DNA from: Amycolatopsis acidiphila
GTDB lineage: Bacteria; Actinomycetota; Actinomycetes; Mycobacteriales; Pseudonocardiaceae
Direction: 5' to 3'
Assembly: GCF_021391495.1 (NCBI RefSeq)
Contig: NZ_CP090063.1
Span: 4,526,001 to 4,590,000, forward strand
Length of the DNA stretch: 64,000 nt
The notes below the pieces were generated by a model. The model ran no database searches and had not been told where the DNA came from. It saw nothing but the letters and a program-made list of their open reading frames with translations. Positions 33,578 to 42,579 of the stretch are shown here, in pieces (positions within the stretch are counted from its first letter, which is position 1; every line of letters begins with the position of its first letter). The position numbers and the translations under genes were made by a program.

Positions 33578-33997
33578 GTGATGGGAACGATGAGCGGCAA
33601 CAACTCCGGCGAGGACGCCCCTGCGCTCCTGCTCGACCTCGCACCGGACCACGTGCCACCGCTGGTGGAGGTCCGGCAATGGGCGGCCCGGACCCTGCCG
33701 CCCGCCGGGCCGGACTTCGTCTCCGACGTGCAGCTCGTGGCGACCGAACTGGTCAGCAACGCCTACGAGCACGCCGGGGGCGCCCGGCGGGTGCGGCTCG
33801 GCTACGACAAGGACACCGGGCGGCTGCTGGTGGAGGTCGAGGACGGCAGCAGCGACCCGCCCGTGCGCCAGGAGGCAGGCGGGTTCCGCGGCCGGGGGCT
33901 GGCGCTCGTGGACGCGCTGGCGCACGCCTGGGGCAGCCGCCCGCGCGCCGGCGGCGGGAAGACGGTCTGGGCGGTGCTCATGGCCGGGGGTCGTTGA
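33578..33997 (+). CDS. RsbW-like ATP-binding protein, copy 2
   Basis: A 139-residue GHKL ATPase domain protein with N box LVATELVSNAYEHA, G1 box VEVEDGSSDPP and G2 box GFRGRGLALVDALA. Closely analogous to the previous gene but distinct in sequence. The start could be GTG 33578, ATG 33581 or ATG 33590; GGGA before 33590 favours the last. The 3' end overlaps the convergent ion-channel-like gene by 20 bases. Confidence 0.83.
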   Translation: MMGTMSGNNSGEDAPALLLDLAPDHVPPLVEVRQWAARTLPPAGPDFVSDVQLVATELVSNAYEHAGGARRVRLGYDKDTGRLLVEVEDGSSDPPVRQEAGGFRGRGLALVDALAHAWGSRPRAGGGKTVWAVLMAGGR

Positions 33998-34748
33998 GCC
34001 CGAGCTCCACCGCCCGGCGGATCTGCTCCCGGTTCTCCCGTACGACGGTGGAGAAGAACTCGTCGATCCGCGGGTCGAGCAGCACCTCCAGCAGCACCCG
34101 GAACGACGTGTCGACGACCCCGCGCACCAGCTCGTCGTGGAAGGGCATCCGCCGCAGGCGCCCGAGCTGCGGGTCCTGCGACACCTTCTCGGTGATGATC
34201 GCCCGCAGCTCGGCGCGGTGGGCGTCGAGGGAACGGGCGAGGTTCTCCGGGTAGCTGCCCGTCTCCAGCACCTTGACGACCTCGTCGAGCACGGCGATCG
34301 TCACCGGCTTCTTGACCGCGCGCACGATCGGCTCGGACAGCTTGTCCACCAGCCGGTAGGTGAACTGCTCCCCCACCGCCCGGTCGGCGGCCCGGCCGAT
34401 GCGCACCAGCAGCAGCACCACCACGACGAACCGGTGCCCCAGCAGCGCCGGGTGCGCGACGGGGAGCATCGCGAACAGCTCGTACCAGTTGCGCATCAGG
34501 AAATGCTTGGCCCAGCGGCGTTTGCGCCAGCGCCACAGGAATTCCCCGAGGAACACCAGGCAGATCGCGCAGTCGGTGTAGAAGATCGCGAGCCCGGCCC
34601 CGCGGGAGGGCGGGCTGAGGATCATGAAGCCGAGCAGGCCCACGGAGACGACCGCGAGCGCGAGCATGACCCAGTCGTCGGCGCGCACGTTGCCGGGCAT
34701 GATCCCGGAATTGAGCTCCGGCTCTCGAACGTCGCGCAGGCTGGCCAT
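33978..34748 (-). CDS. Ion-transporter-like membrane protein
   Basis: A 256-residue protein. The N-terminal half has three to four membrane helices with a charged WRWRKRRWAKHFLMRNWYELFAM-like stretch between helices, reminiscent of voltage-sensor-type ion-transport proteins. No pore signature such as TVGYGD is present. The C-terminal half is soluble and helical (VLETGSYPENLARSLDAHRAELRAI). ATG 34748 is chosen; ATG 34760 is possible. Function not assigned beyond the fold. Confidence 0.68.
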   Translation of the reverse strand: MASLRDVREPELNSGIMPGNVRADDWVMLALAVVSVGLLGFMILSPPSRGAGLAIFYTDCAICLVFLGEFLWRWRKRRWAKHFLMRNWYELFAMLPVAHPALLGHRFVVVVLLLVRIGRAADRAVGEQFTYRLVDKLSEPIVRAVKKPVTIAVLDEVVKVLETGSYPENLARSLDAHRAELRAIITEKVSQDPQLGRLRRMPFHDELVRGVVDTSFRVLLEVLLDPRIDEFFSTVVRENREQIRRAVELGLNDPRP

Positions 34749-34952
34749 GGGCCCGATCATGGCATGCGCGCCCGCACCGGGCGGGGCGAGCCCGTCGGCG
34801 TGTCCGGCTCCGGCTCGTCGCGGAGCTCGGGCAGGCGGGGCACCACCGGGTTCGCGAGCCACTTCGGGGAACGGGCCCACCGATCCACAGTAGACAGTCC
34901 GCTCCGCGCGAAACGCGGCCTCTTCCGGTGGCCCGCCTGGCAGGCCCGGCCC

Positions 34953-35860
34953 ATGGACGGGTTGCTGCGACAACGGAACTTCCGGTTGCTGTGGCTGGGC
35001 CGGACCACCAGCCGCTTCGGCAGCAACATCTCTGCCGTCGCGCTGCCCCTCGTCGCCGTGGTCGTGTTGCACGCCAACGCCTTCACGGCCGGGCTGCTCG
35101 CGGCCGCGGCGTGTTCCCGTGGCTGCTGCTCGGCCTTCCGGCGGGTGCGTGGGCCGACCGCGTCGCCCGGCGGCCGCTCATGGTGGCCTGCGATCTCACA
35201 GCAGCCGTGCTGATCGCCTCCGTGCCGGTCGCGGCGTGGCTCGGCGTGCTCACCATGGCACAGCTGCTCGCGGTCGCCCTGCTCGCGGGCGGCGCAAACG
35301 TGCTCTTCACCACCGCCTACCGCGCCTACCTGCCCGACACCGCGGCTCGGCGCCGGGAACGCGCTCCTGCGCGGCAGCGAGTCCGCGGCGCAGATCGCGG
35401 GGCGGGGGCTGGGCGGCGTGCCGGCCCAGGCGCTCGGCGCGGTGTCCGGCCTGCTCGCGGACGCGGCGACGTTCGCGGTCGCCCTGGTGTGCCTGCTGCG
35501 GATCCGGGCGCCCGAACCACGCGGCGCCACGGCCCGCTCGCTGCGCGAGGAGATCGCCATCGGACTGCGGTGGACGCCGGCCGATCCCCACCCGCGGGCG
35601 CCGGCGGCCTTCGGGTGCCTGACCAACCTGGGGCTGACCGGGTTCCAGGCGCTGCAGGTCCTCTTCCTCGTCGGTGACCTCCACGCGATCCCGGCGGCGG
35701 GGGTGGTCGCCGCGAACGTCGTCATCGGCGCGTTCCAGCAGAGCTACCCCCCGACCGCGATCCCGGGGCCGCGTGATCGCGACGGCCACCGTGGTGAGCT
35801 GTGCGGCCGACCCCGTCGGCGCCACTCTGCTCGCGACGCCGCTGCGCCGGACCCGTGAGC
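34953..35860 (+). pseudogene. MFS transporter pseudogene (EntS-like), several frameshifts
   Basis: Starting at ATG 34953 (LLRQRNFRLLWLGRTTSRFG), an MFS_3-type transporter can be read only by changing frame three times. The first change, near 35108, restores FPWLLLGLPAGAWADR. The second, near 35345, restores LLRGSESAAQIAGRGLGG, apparently after a small deletion. The third, near 35766, restores VIATATVVSCAADPVGATLL. The recovered product is also shorter than the usual 400 or so residues, so deletions are likely. It is either decayed or affected by sequencing errors; several independent lesions favour decay. Confidence 0.8.
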
Positions 35861-35872
35861 TCCCGCGGCCCG

Positions 35873-36595
35873 TCAGCTCCTGACCTCGCCCAGTCGCGGG
35901 ATCAGCTCGGCGAGCCGCGCGGTGCCGCCGGGACGGAGGGTCAGGGTCCGGCCGTCGTCGTCGACGGCGACGGCGACGAGGTCCTCGGCGCGGAACCAGG
36001 TCAGGATCTCGTGGCCGAGAGCGCCGCCCAGATGCGGGCGGCGCAGGGTGCGGTCCACGCAGCTCGTGGCCACCTTGCGCCGGGTCGCGGCCAGGGCGCC
36101 GACGTCGATCCCGAAGCGGGGCAGCACTTTCCCGGCCGCCGGGCCGAGCTCGAGCGCGTCGCCGCCGCCAGCAGGCCGCCGTAGCGCGCGGTCGGCGAGC
36201 AACTGGTCCAGCAGCGCGACGCCGAGGCGGCCTGCCGCGTGGTCGTAGCAGAGCCGTTCCGGGGCCGCGGTCGCGCTCGGCAACGGCAGCGCCCCGCCCG
36301 CGTAGTCGGCCAGGACGTCGAGTACGGCCGTGACAGCCGGGTCCTTGAGCCGGTAGGTGACGTGCCGCCCGGACTGCTCGCCGACGACCAGCCCCGCGGT
36401 GCGCAGCTTCGCGAGGTGGTTGCCGAGCCGGGCCGGGCTGACGCCGAGGATGTCGGCGAGCTGGGTCATCCCGTGCGGGCCCTCGTGCGCGAGCAGCTGC
36501 AGCACGGTCAGCCGGATCGGGTCCGCCAGCTCACGGGCGAGTCCGGTCACCGTCGCGACGACGGGCTGCTCCGCGCTGGTCCATCCGGGAGACAC
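35873..36595 (-). CDS. ArsR-type winged-helix regulator with extra C-terminal domain
   Basis: A 240-residue protein. Residues 1-95 are an ArsR/MarR-like winged helix (ADPIRLTVLQLLAHEGPH, ILGVSPARLGNHLAKLR, SGRHVTYRLKDP). The remaining 140 residues form a second domain with CVDRTLRRPHLGGALG and DVGALAATRRKVATS, seen in a subset of ArsR regulators of MFS exporters. The minus-strand -10 TATGAT (36607-36602) ends 6 bases before GTG 36595, suggesting a leaderless transcript. It is divergent from the MFS gene at 36651. Confidence 0.85.
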   Translation of the reverse strand: MSPGWTSAEQPVVATVTGLARELADPIRLTVLQLLAHEGPHGMTQLADILGVSPARLGNHLAKLRTAGLVVGEQSGRHVTYRLKDPAVTAVLDVLADYAGGALPLPSATAAPERLCYDHAAGRLGVALLDQLLADRALRRPAGGGDALELGPAAGKVLPRFGIDVGALAATRRKVATSCVDRTLRRPHLGGALGHEILTWFRAEDLVAVAVDDDGRTLTLRPGGTARLAELIPRLGEVRS

Positions 36596-36601
36596 GGACC
36601 G

Positions 36602-36637
36602 ATCATAACAGAGCTTTCATATTTCACTGATACGTGA
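36602..36637. promoter_or_regulatory. Divergent promoter and inverted repeat between ArsR and MFS genes
   Basis: An AT-rich island carries TATGAT (minus strand, 36607-36602) as the ArsR -10 and an inverted repeat TCAC-N6-GTGA (36624-36627, 36634-36637). The repeat is placed to cover both divergent promoters, so it is a candidate operator for the adjacent ArsR protein. Confidence 0.5.
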
Positions 36638-36650
36638 TAGATGTCTGTAG

Positions 36651-37877
36651 ATGGCTGCCGTGCGCAGGTACTGGCGCGAACAGGTCCCGCCCCTGGGCCC
36701 GTTTCGCGTGCTGGCGCTGGGGGTGCTCGTGACGACCGCGGGCGAAGGAGCCTGGTACACCACCTGGGCCGTGTACTTCACGACCGCGGCGGGGCTGCCC
36801 GCCGCGTCGGTCGGCCTCGGCCTGCTGCTCGCCGGGGCCGTGGCCCTGCTCGCCGCCACCCCGGTCGGCGCGCTGGCCGACCGGCTCGGCCCCCGCACGC
36901 TGCTGGCCGTCCTGATCGCGGTCGAGGGCGTGTCGATGGCCGCCTTCCTGTGCACTTCCCGCTTCGCGGTGTTCCTGCCCGTCGCGGTGGTCAACACGGT
37001 CGCCGACCGGGCTGCCGCCGGCGTCAGGACCGCCTACGTGGCCGGGCTCGCGGACGCGGGCAACCGGGTCGGGCACCTGGCGCGCCAGCGCGTCGCGAGC
37101 CATGTCGGCTACACGGTCGGCGCCGCGGGCGGGGCGCTGTGCCTGAGCCTGCACACGGCCGCCGCGTTCCACGTCGTGATCGTGCTCAACGCGGCCACGT
37201 CGCTGTTCCACGCCGCACTGCTCGCCCGCATGCCCGTGGTGCCCGCGGCACGGGTGCGCACCCCGGCCCTGGCCAGGGATCCGGCGTTCCTCGCCGTCGC
37301 GACGACGACCGGCCTGCTGTCGCTGTGCTGGGGCCTGGTCTCGACCGCGCTCCCGCTGTGGCTGCTGCGGAACACCGGCCTGCCGACGGCGCTGGCGGGC
37401 GCCGTCGTGATCGTCAACTCGCTCGGTGTCGCGTTGTTGCAGGTGCCGGCGAGCCGGGGCTGCACCACGGTCCGGCGTGCCGCCGCACGGGCGCTGTGGT
37501 CGGGTGCCGCGCTCGCCGGCGCGTGCCTGGTCCTCGCCGCCACCGCCGGCGGGCACGGCCTGCTCGCCGCCGGGCTCGTGCTGGTCGCCGCGGGCGCCCA
37601 CCTGGCGGGCGAGCTGTGGTTCATCGCGGCCCGCTGGACCCTGACCCTCGACCTCACCCCGGCCGGTGCGACCGGGCGCTACCAGGGGGTCACCGCGACC
37701 GCAGAGGCGGCGGCGCAGATGCTCAGCCCGGCGGTGATGACCGTGCTGATCGGCACCTGGGGGCGCTCCGGCTGGTTCGTGCTGGCCGCCGTGTTCCTCG
37801 CCGCGGGCGCGGCCACCGTCCCCGCCACGCGGTGGGCGGTGCGGACCCGGACCAACGCCGTTCCCGGCGCAGCGTGA
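36651..37877 (+). CDS. MFS transporter
   Basis: A 408-residue major facilitator with about 12 helices. The loop between helices 2 and 3 reads GALADRLGPRTLL (motif A). It starts at ATG 36651 without a Shine-Dalgarno; the divergent ArsR gene probably controls it. Substrate unknown; small-molecule efflux is the usual role of such ArsR-MFS pairs. Its 3' end overlaps a convergent small membrane-protein frame by about 155 bases. Confidence 0.88.
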   Translation: MAAVRRYWREQVPPLGPFRVLALGVLVTTAGEGAWYTTWAVYFTTAAGLPAASVGLGLLLAGAVALLAATPVGALADRLGPRTLLAVLIAVEGVSMAAFLCTSRFAVFLPVAVVNTVADRAAAGVRTAYVAGLADAGNRVGHLARQRVASHVGYTVGAAGGALCLSLHTAAAFHVVIVLNAATSLFHAALLARMPVVPAARVRTPALARDPAFLAVATTTGLLSLCWGLVSTALPLWLLRNTGLPTALAGAVVIVNSLGVALLQVPASRGCTTVRRAAARALWSGAALAGACLVLAATAGGHGLLAAGLVLVAAGAHLAGELWFIAARWTLTLDLTPAGATGRYQGVTATAEAAAQMLSPAVMTVLIGTWGRSGWFVLAAVFLAAGAATVPATRWAVRTRTNAVPGAA

Positions 37878-38082
37878 CGAGCCCCGCGATCGAGCGCGGG
37901 ATGAACGCGAGGACCACCAGCCCGGCCACCACGTACTCGGCCACCCGCCCGCCGTTGAGCGCGCCGCGCGTGACGACGAGCGCCCAGACCAGGAAGGCGA
38001 GCAGTACGAAGCCGAGCACCACGTTGAAGTAGGCACGGCCGAGGGTGTCGGGAACGATCTTCGTCCAGCTGACTTCACGCAT
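37723..38082 (-). CDS. Small two-helix membrane protein
   Basis: A 119-residue frame from ATG 38082. Residues 1-75 look genuine, with two hydrophobic helices (FNVVLGFVLLAFLVWALVV and VAEYVVAGLVVLAFI) and normal codon bias. The last 45 residues are Arg/Pro/Ser-rich and lie antisense to the MFS gene. The original stop may have been lost, letting translation run into the neighbour, or the overlap may be natural. I recognise no family. Confidence 0.55.
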   Translation of the reverse strand: MREVSWTKIVPDTLGRAYFNVVLGFVLLAFLVWALVVTRGALNGGRVAEYVVAGLVVLAFIPRSIAGLVTLRRERRWSGSAPPTAWRGRWPRPRRGTRRPARTSRSAPRCRSARSSPPG

Positions 38083-38162
38083 GACACCCAGTCTCGGCGT
38101 CCCCAAGGCCCCGGCCTTCCCCCGCGGGACCGATTCCGGCCCGGTTCCCTCGACCGAAAGGA

Positions 38163-38939
38163 CTAACCGGCGTCCCGCAGCGCGGCGGACGCGGCGGCCA
38201 CGGCTTCGAGCACGCTCCCCGCCAGCTCGCGGCCCACCCGCTTGGTGCCCATCCGGCTCGAGGGCAGCACGACGTTGATCGACGCCACCGGCGCGCCCAT
38301 CAGGTCGCGCACGGCCGCCCCGACCGCGCTCACGCCGTTCTCCCCCTCCTCCACGTTCATCGCGAAGCCGGCCTTCCGGATCGCGGCCAGCTCCCGGGTG
38401 AGCTGCGGCCAGCCCGAGATCGACGCGGTGGTGCGCCGTTCCAGGCTCCGCCCGGCGAACCGGCGGTCGAACTCGACCTCGGAGAGCACGGCCATGATCG
38501 CCTTGCCCGCCGCGGTGCAGTGCGCCGGGATGAGCACGCCGGTCCGGTTGCCGACCCGGACCGTGCGGTTGCCTTCGATCCCGTCCACGAACCGGATGTG
38601 CCGTCCCTCCAGGACCCCGAGGCTGACCGTCTCGCCGGTCGCCGTCCACAGCTGCTCGAGCATCGGCCGGACCACCTGCCGCACGTCCATCCGGTTGAGC
38701 GAGGCCAGGCCCAGCTCCTCGAGCACCGGACCGGGGCAGTACGGGCCGTTGCGCGAGCGCTGCTCGGCGAAACCCTGTGTGCGCAAGGAGTTCAGCAGCC
38801 GGTGCGCGGTCGAGGGCGCGACCCCCAGCAGGTCGGCGACCTCCGACAGGCGCAGCGCCCGGTGCTGGGCGAGCAGCCGGACGAGCTGGAGCGCGTTGTC
38901 GACCGAGCTCAGCGCGGGCTCGGTGCGCGATTTCGTCAT
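38163..38939 (-). CDS. IclR family transcriptional regulator
   Basis: A 258-residue IclR regulator: N-terminal winged HTH (LRLSEVADLLGVAPSTAHRLLNSL) and C-terminal effector domain (GETVSLGVLEGRHIRFVDGI, IPAHCTAAGKAIMA, GENGVSAVGAAVRD). ATG 38939. It is divergent from the aromatic-acid transporter and decarboxylase genes (39034-41503), with 94 bases between starts, and is the likely regulator of that pair. Confidence 0.9.
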   Translation of the reverse strand: MTKSRTEPALSSVDNALQLVRLLAQHRALRLSEVADLLGVAPSTAHRLLNSLRTQGFAEQRSRNGPYCPGPVLEELGLASLNRMDVRQVVRPMLEQLWTATGETVSLGVLEGRHIRFVDGIEGNRTVRVGNRTGVLIPAHCTAAGKAIMAVLSEVEFDRRFAGRSLERRTTASISGWPQLTRELAAIRKAGFAMNVEEGENGVSAVGAAVRDLMGAPVASINVVLPSSRMGTKRVGRELAGSVLEAVAAASAALRDAG

Positions 38940-39033
38940 AGCAGAATTGTAGAGGCTGAATCTTCCGCTCTCGCAAAACGCGTGCTTCGCTCGACCTCAG
39001 CCGCTTTCCGCCTCGGACAGCCAGGAGTGAACC

Positions 39034-40404
39034 GTGTCAGCACCAGTGCCGGTCGACGCGATCGAACAGCTGCGGACCGCGAGGTTCGGCCGCTTCCACC
39101 TGATGCTCGTCGTGGGCGTCATGCTCTCGATGGTCTTCGACGGGTACGACACGCTCAACCCGTCCTACGTCATCCACTACACCGCGAAACCCTGGCAGCT
39201 CAGCCACAGCGCGACCGGGCTGATGGTCGCCTCGGGACTGATCGGGTTCCTCGTCGGCGCGCTGGCGCACGGCCCCGTCGCCGACCGGATCGGCCGGCGG
39301 CCGGTCCTGCTCGGGGCGCTGTTCGGCACCGGCCTGCTCAGCCTGCTCACCGCCGTGGCCGCGAACGGGTTCGGCTCGTTCATCCTGCTGCGGCTGCTGA
39401 CCGGGCTGTTCCTCGGCGTGATCATGCCGCTGGGCACGGCCTTCGTCAACGAGTTCGCCCCCGCCCGCTCGGCGAACCGGGTCGTCGCGGTGACGATCGC
39501 CGGGTACTGCCTCGGCGGCGTCCTCGCCTCGCTGGTCGGCATCTACATCACGCCGCACCTGGGCTGGCACTCGCTGTACTGGATCGGTGCCGCGCCACTC
39601 GTGCTCGGCTTGCTGCTGCTGCCGCTGCTGCCCGAGTCGGTGCAGTTCCAGGTGCTGCGCGGGCGGCACGAGGACGTCGCGAAGACGCTCGCGAAGATCC
39701 GCCCCGGCCAGGACTACGGCGGCGTGCGGTTCCTGCAGCCGCGCGAGCGCGCCTCGGCCAGGGAGATGATCGGCACCGTGGTGGGCCGCCCGTTCCGGCG
39801 GACGAGCATCGCGTTGTGGGTGTGCGCGTTCATGATCCTGTTCTGCATCTACGGGCTGTCGGGCTGGCTGCCGTCGGTGATGGAGAGCCGTGGCAACGAC
39901 TTCGCCGCGTCGTTCTTCTTCCTGGCGATCCTGCAGCTGGCCGGGATCGTCGGCGGGATCACCGTCGCGATCGTGTGCGACCGGCGCCGGGGCGGGCTGG
40001 CCGTGGGCCTGGTCGTGCTGATGGTGGTCGCGGCGGTGGCCGTCCTGCTGGTCGGCGTGAGCACCGGATCGGCGGCACAGCTGGTGTTCACCGGCTTCGC
40101 CGGGTTCGGCATCATCGGCGGCCAGTCCGTTCTGGACACCCTGTCGGCACAGACTTATCCGGCGCACCTGCGCAGCACGGGCACCGGGATGATGTTCGGC
40201 GTCGGCCGCGTCGGCGGCATCCTCGGCCCCTACCTGATCGGCTGGCTGCTCGACTGGACCGGCGGCGCGACCGGGGTCGTCTTCGTCGTGATGGTGGTCG
40301 CGACGAGCGTCGCGGCCGTCACCGGTGGCGCGCTGGTCGTCTTCCGCCGCGGCATCCCGTCCACTGTGGACAGCCTCAGTGCCACCCGAGTCCCCGTTTC
40401 CTGA
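39034..40404 (+). CDS. Aromatic acid:H+ symporter family MFS transporter
   Basis: A 456-residue MFS protein of the AAHS type. Helix 1 contains the DGYD motif (MVFDGYDTLNPSYV) that is diagnostic for PcaK/BenK-like carriers. Motif A reads GPVADRIGRRPVLL, and LPESVQF lies after helix 6. It imports aromatic carboxylates with protons. GTG 39034 follows AGGAG. The decarboxylase starts 20 bases after its stop, so the two form an operon. Confidence 0.92.
   Translation: MSAPVPVDAIEQLRTARFGRFHLMLVVGVMLSMVFDGYDTLNPSYVIHYTAKPWQLSHSATGLMVASGLIGFLVGALAHGPVADRIGRRPVLLGALFGTGLLSLLTAVAANGFGSFILLRLLTGLFLGVIMPLGTAFVNEFAPARSANRVVAVTIAGYCLGGVLASLVGIYITPHLGWHSLYWIGAAPLVLGLLLLPLLPESVQFQVLRGRHEDVAKTLAKIRPGQDYGGVRFLQPRERASAREMIGTVVGRPFRRTSIALWVCAFMILFCIYGLSGWLPSVMESRGNDFAASFFFLAILQLAGIVGGITVAIVCDRRRGGLAVGLVVLMVVAAVAVLLVGVSTGSAAQLVFTGFAGFGIIGGQSVLDTLSAQTYPAHLRSTGTGMMFGVGRVGGILGPYLIGWLLDWTGGATGVVFVVMVVATSVAAVTGGALVVFRRGIPSTVDSLSATRVPVS
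40359..40371. repeat. GTCCACTGTGGAC palindrome, copy 4
   Basis: Near the 3' end of the AAHS transporter gene, coding S-T-V-D with Thr codon ACT. Confidence 0.8.
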
Positions 40405-40423
40405 ACACCGAGAGAGGAAGAGG

Positions 40424-41503
40424 ATGACCGACACCAGCCCATTGACCACCGGCGGCGAGATCGGCTACCTGCGGATCGCGACCGAGGAGGCGTACGGGCC
40501 GCCCGAGCTGTTCGACCTGTACCGCAAGCTGCTCGAGACCACCGACGACATCGGTTTCCGCAGCCTGATGGGCCACTACCTCACCAGCGACGCCGAGCGG
40601 CCCCGGTTCGTCCGCGACCGGCTGCAGGACGCCGGGGAGAAACGGCTGTCCGAAATGGACGCGGCCGGGGTCGACCACGCGGTACTGGCACTCACCTCGC
40701 CCGGCACCCAGGTGCTCGCCGACGACGACGCGCGCGAGATCGCCACCATCACCAACGACCGCATCGCCGAGGCGACGGCGACGTATCCGGCCCGGTTCTC
40801 CGGCCTGGCGGCGGTGGGGTTCGGGGACGTCCCGGCCGCGGTGAAGGAGCTCGACCGGGCGGTGTCCTCGCTGGGGCTCAAGGGGCTGATCTGCAACTCG
40901 CACATCAAGGGCCACTACCTCGACGAGGCCCGGTTCTTCCCGCTCCTGGAGGCGCTGGAGTCCCTCGGCGTGCCGCTGTACCTGCACCCGAACACGCCGA
41001 ACAACGACATGATCAAGCCGTTGTACGAGGCCGGGCTGGACGGCGCGATCTTCGGGTTCGGCCTGGAGACCGCGATGCACCTGCTGCGGATGATCACCGC
41101 CGGGGTGTTCGACCGGTTCCCGCGGCTGAAGGTCGTGGTCGGCCACCTGGGCGAGGCGCTGCCGTACTGGCTCTACCGGCTGGACTACATGCACGCCGGG
41201 CAGGTGAAGGCCAACCGGTACGAGGCGATCAAACCGCTGGAGCTGAAGATCAGCGAGTACTTCCGCCGCAACATCTGGCTCACCACGAGCGGGATGCCGT
41301 GGGCGCCGACGATCATGTACGCGCGGGAGGTGGTCGGCGCCGACCGCGTGATGTACGCGATGGACTACCCGTACGAGTACGTGCCCGACGAGGTCCGGAT
41401 GCAGGACGCGCTGCCACTGGAGCCGGCCGAGCTCAAGCAGTTCTACCAGGACATCGCGATCGAGGTGTTCGGCCTCGACGAGGCGGTGCTGACCGGCGGC
41501 TGA
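40424..41503 (+). CDS. ACMSD-superfamily decarboxylase (LigW / gamma-resorcylate decarboxylase-like)
   Basis: A 359-residue metal-dependent amidohydrolase-fold decarboxylase. The N-terminal strand gives IATEEAYG (metal Glu21 or Glu22; the HxH of other amidohydrolases is absent, as in LigW-type enzymes). His188 is in LYLHPNTP, another His is in VVGHLGEALPYW, and the catalytic Asp is in MDYPYEY. Such enzymes remove CO2 without oxidation from hydroxybenzoates such as 5-carboxyvanillate or 2,6-dihydroxybenzoate. ATG 40424 has a Gly/Ala-rich AGGAAGAGG before it. The transporter upstream would supply the aromatic acid. Confidence 0.88.
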   Translation: MTDTSPLTTGGEIGYLRIATEEAYGPPELFDLYRKLLETTDDIGFRSLMGHYLTSDAERPRFVRDRLQDAGEKRLSEMDAAGVDHAVLALTSPGTQVLADDDAREIATITNDRIAEATATYPARFSGLAAVGFGDVPAAVKELDRAVSSLGLKGLICNSHIKGHYLDEARFFPLLEALESLGVPLYLHPNTPNNDMIKPLYEAGLDGAIFGFGLETAMHLLRMITAGVFDRFPRLKVVVGHLGEALPYWLYRLDYMHAGQVKANRYEAIKPLELKISEYFRRNIWLTTSGMPWAPTIMYAREVVGADRVMYAMDYPYEYVPDEVRMQDALPLEPAELKQFYQDIAIEVFGLDEAVLTGG

Positions 41504-41507
41504 GCGC

Positions 41508-41536
41508 GGGTGCGGGGCCGGACCGGCCCCGCACCC
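41508..41536. terminator. Bidirectional terminator
   Basis: Arms GGGTGCGGGGCCGG (41508-41521) and CCGGCCCCGCACCC (41523-41536) are perfectly complementary around one base. The hairpin lies between the stop of the decarboxylase gene and the end of the convergent ABC permease remnant. Confidence 0.8.
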
Positions 41537-41545
41537 CCGGTCGTC

Positions 41546-42579
41546 TCAGGACAGCCGGCGGCGGATCCAGAAGAAGCCGAACCCGCACAGCGCCGCGGTC
41601 GCCAGCAGGAAGATCCCGGTCTCCAGTCCCTGGAACAGCCAGAACCGGCTGTCGGGCTGGTAGGTGATCCGCTGCTGGTAGCCGTTGTCGGCGAGCTGCG
41701 CGAAGCACGCCTTCTGCGCCTCGCCCACGACGGGCTCGTGCCCGTTCGGCGGCCCTATGCAGTCCTGGACCCAGCTGGGCAGGGTCGTCGCGGCCGCGCC
41801 GGACCGGTCGACGGTCTCGCTGGAGAGGATCCACGCGCCCGGCTGGCCGACGGTCACCGTCAGCTCCGTCGTGCCGTCCGGGCCGTTCACCCCGATGCCG
41901 TGCAGGTTATCCGCGGTGATCGCGGTGGTCACCGCCACCGGCGGGACCAGGTGCGGCCGGACCCACAGCGGCATCGCGAGCTGGACCCCGACGAACACCG
42001 CCAGCGTCACCGCCATCGCGGGAATGGTGCGCCGCACCAGCATCCCGACGACGACACCCAGCACGAAGGCGAACGCCGCGTACCCCATGGGCGCGATGTC
42101 GCGCGCGGCGAACCCGAGCGGGGCGAGCCGGGCGTACCCCGGGCCCGAGGCCTGCTGGACCGGGCCGGACCACCAGTTCACCGCGAAGCTGACGATGCCG
42201 GCGACGAGCATCGCGGTGAGGCCGACGAGGCCCAGCTTGACGGCCAGCCACCGGGTCCTGGTCACGCTCTGGCTCCACACCAGCCGGTGCGTCCCGGTCT
42301 CCAGCTCGCGGCTGATCAGCGGCGCGCCCCAGAACAGGCCGAGGATTCCCGGCACGACCATCGTGAGGATCGCGAGCGCGGAGGACACCGCCGTATGGCT
42401 GCGGGCGAACTCGGTGGTGAACGCCAAGCACGTGTCGTTCGCCTGCACGCCGCCATCCCCGCGCGGTAGAGCTCCGCCAGGTTCCCGCCGGTGAACGCGA
42501 GCACGGCTACCAGCACGGCGACCCCCGCGAACACCACGTACGCCTGCGTGCGGAACTGACGCCAGGTCAGCCGAATCAT
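41546..42579 (-). pseudogene. ABC exporter permease, frameshifted
   Basis: From ATG 42579 (MIRLTWRQFRTQAYVVFAGV) the reading frame runs to about 42445. There a single missing base is needed to continue into VQANDTCLAFTTEFARSHTA and the rest of the permease, which has five more helices and ends in FFWIRRRLS. Family members of this YtrF/ABC-2-like type normally have one continuous frame of about 340 residues. Its ATG overlaps the restored ATPase stop as ATGA. It could be a true pseudogene or a base-call error. Confidence 0.75.
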
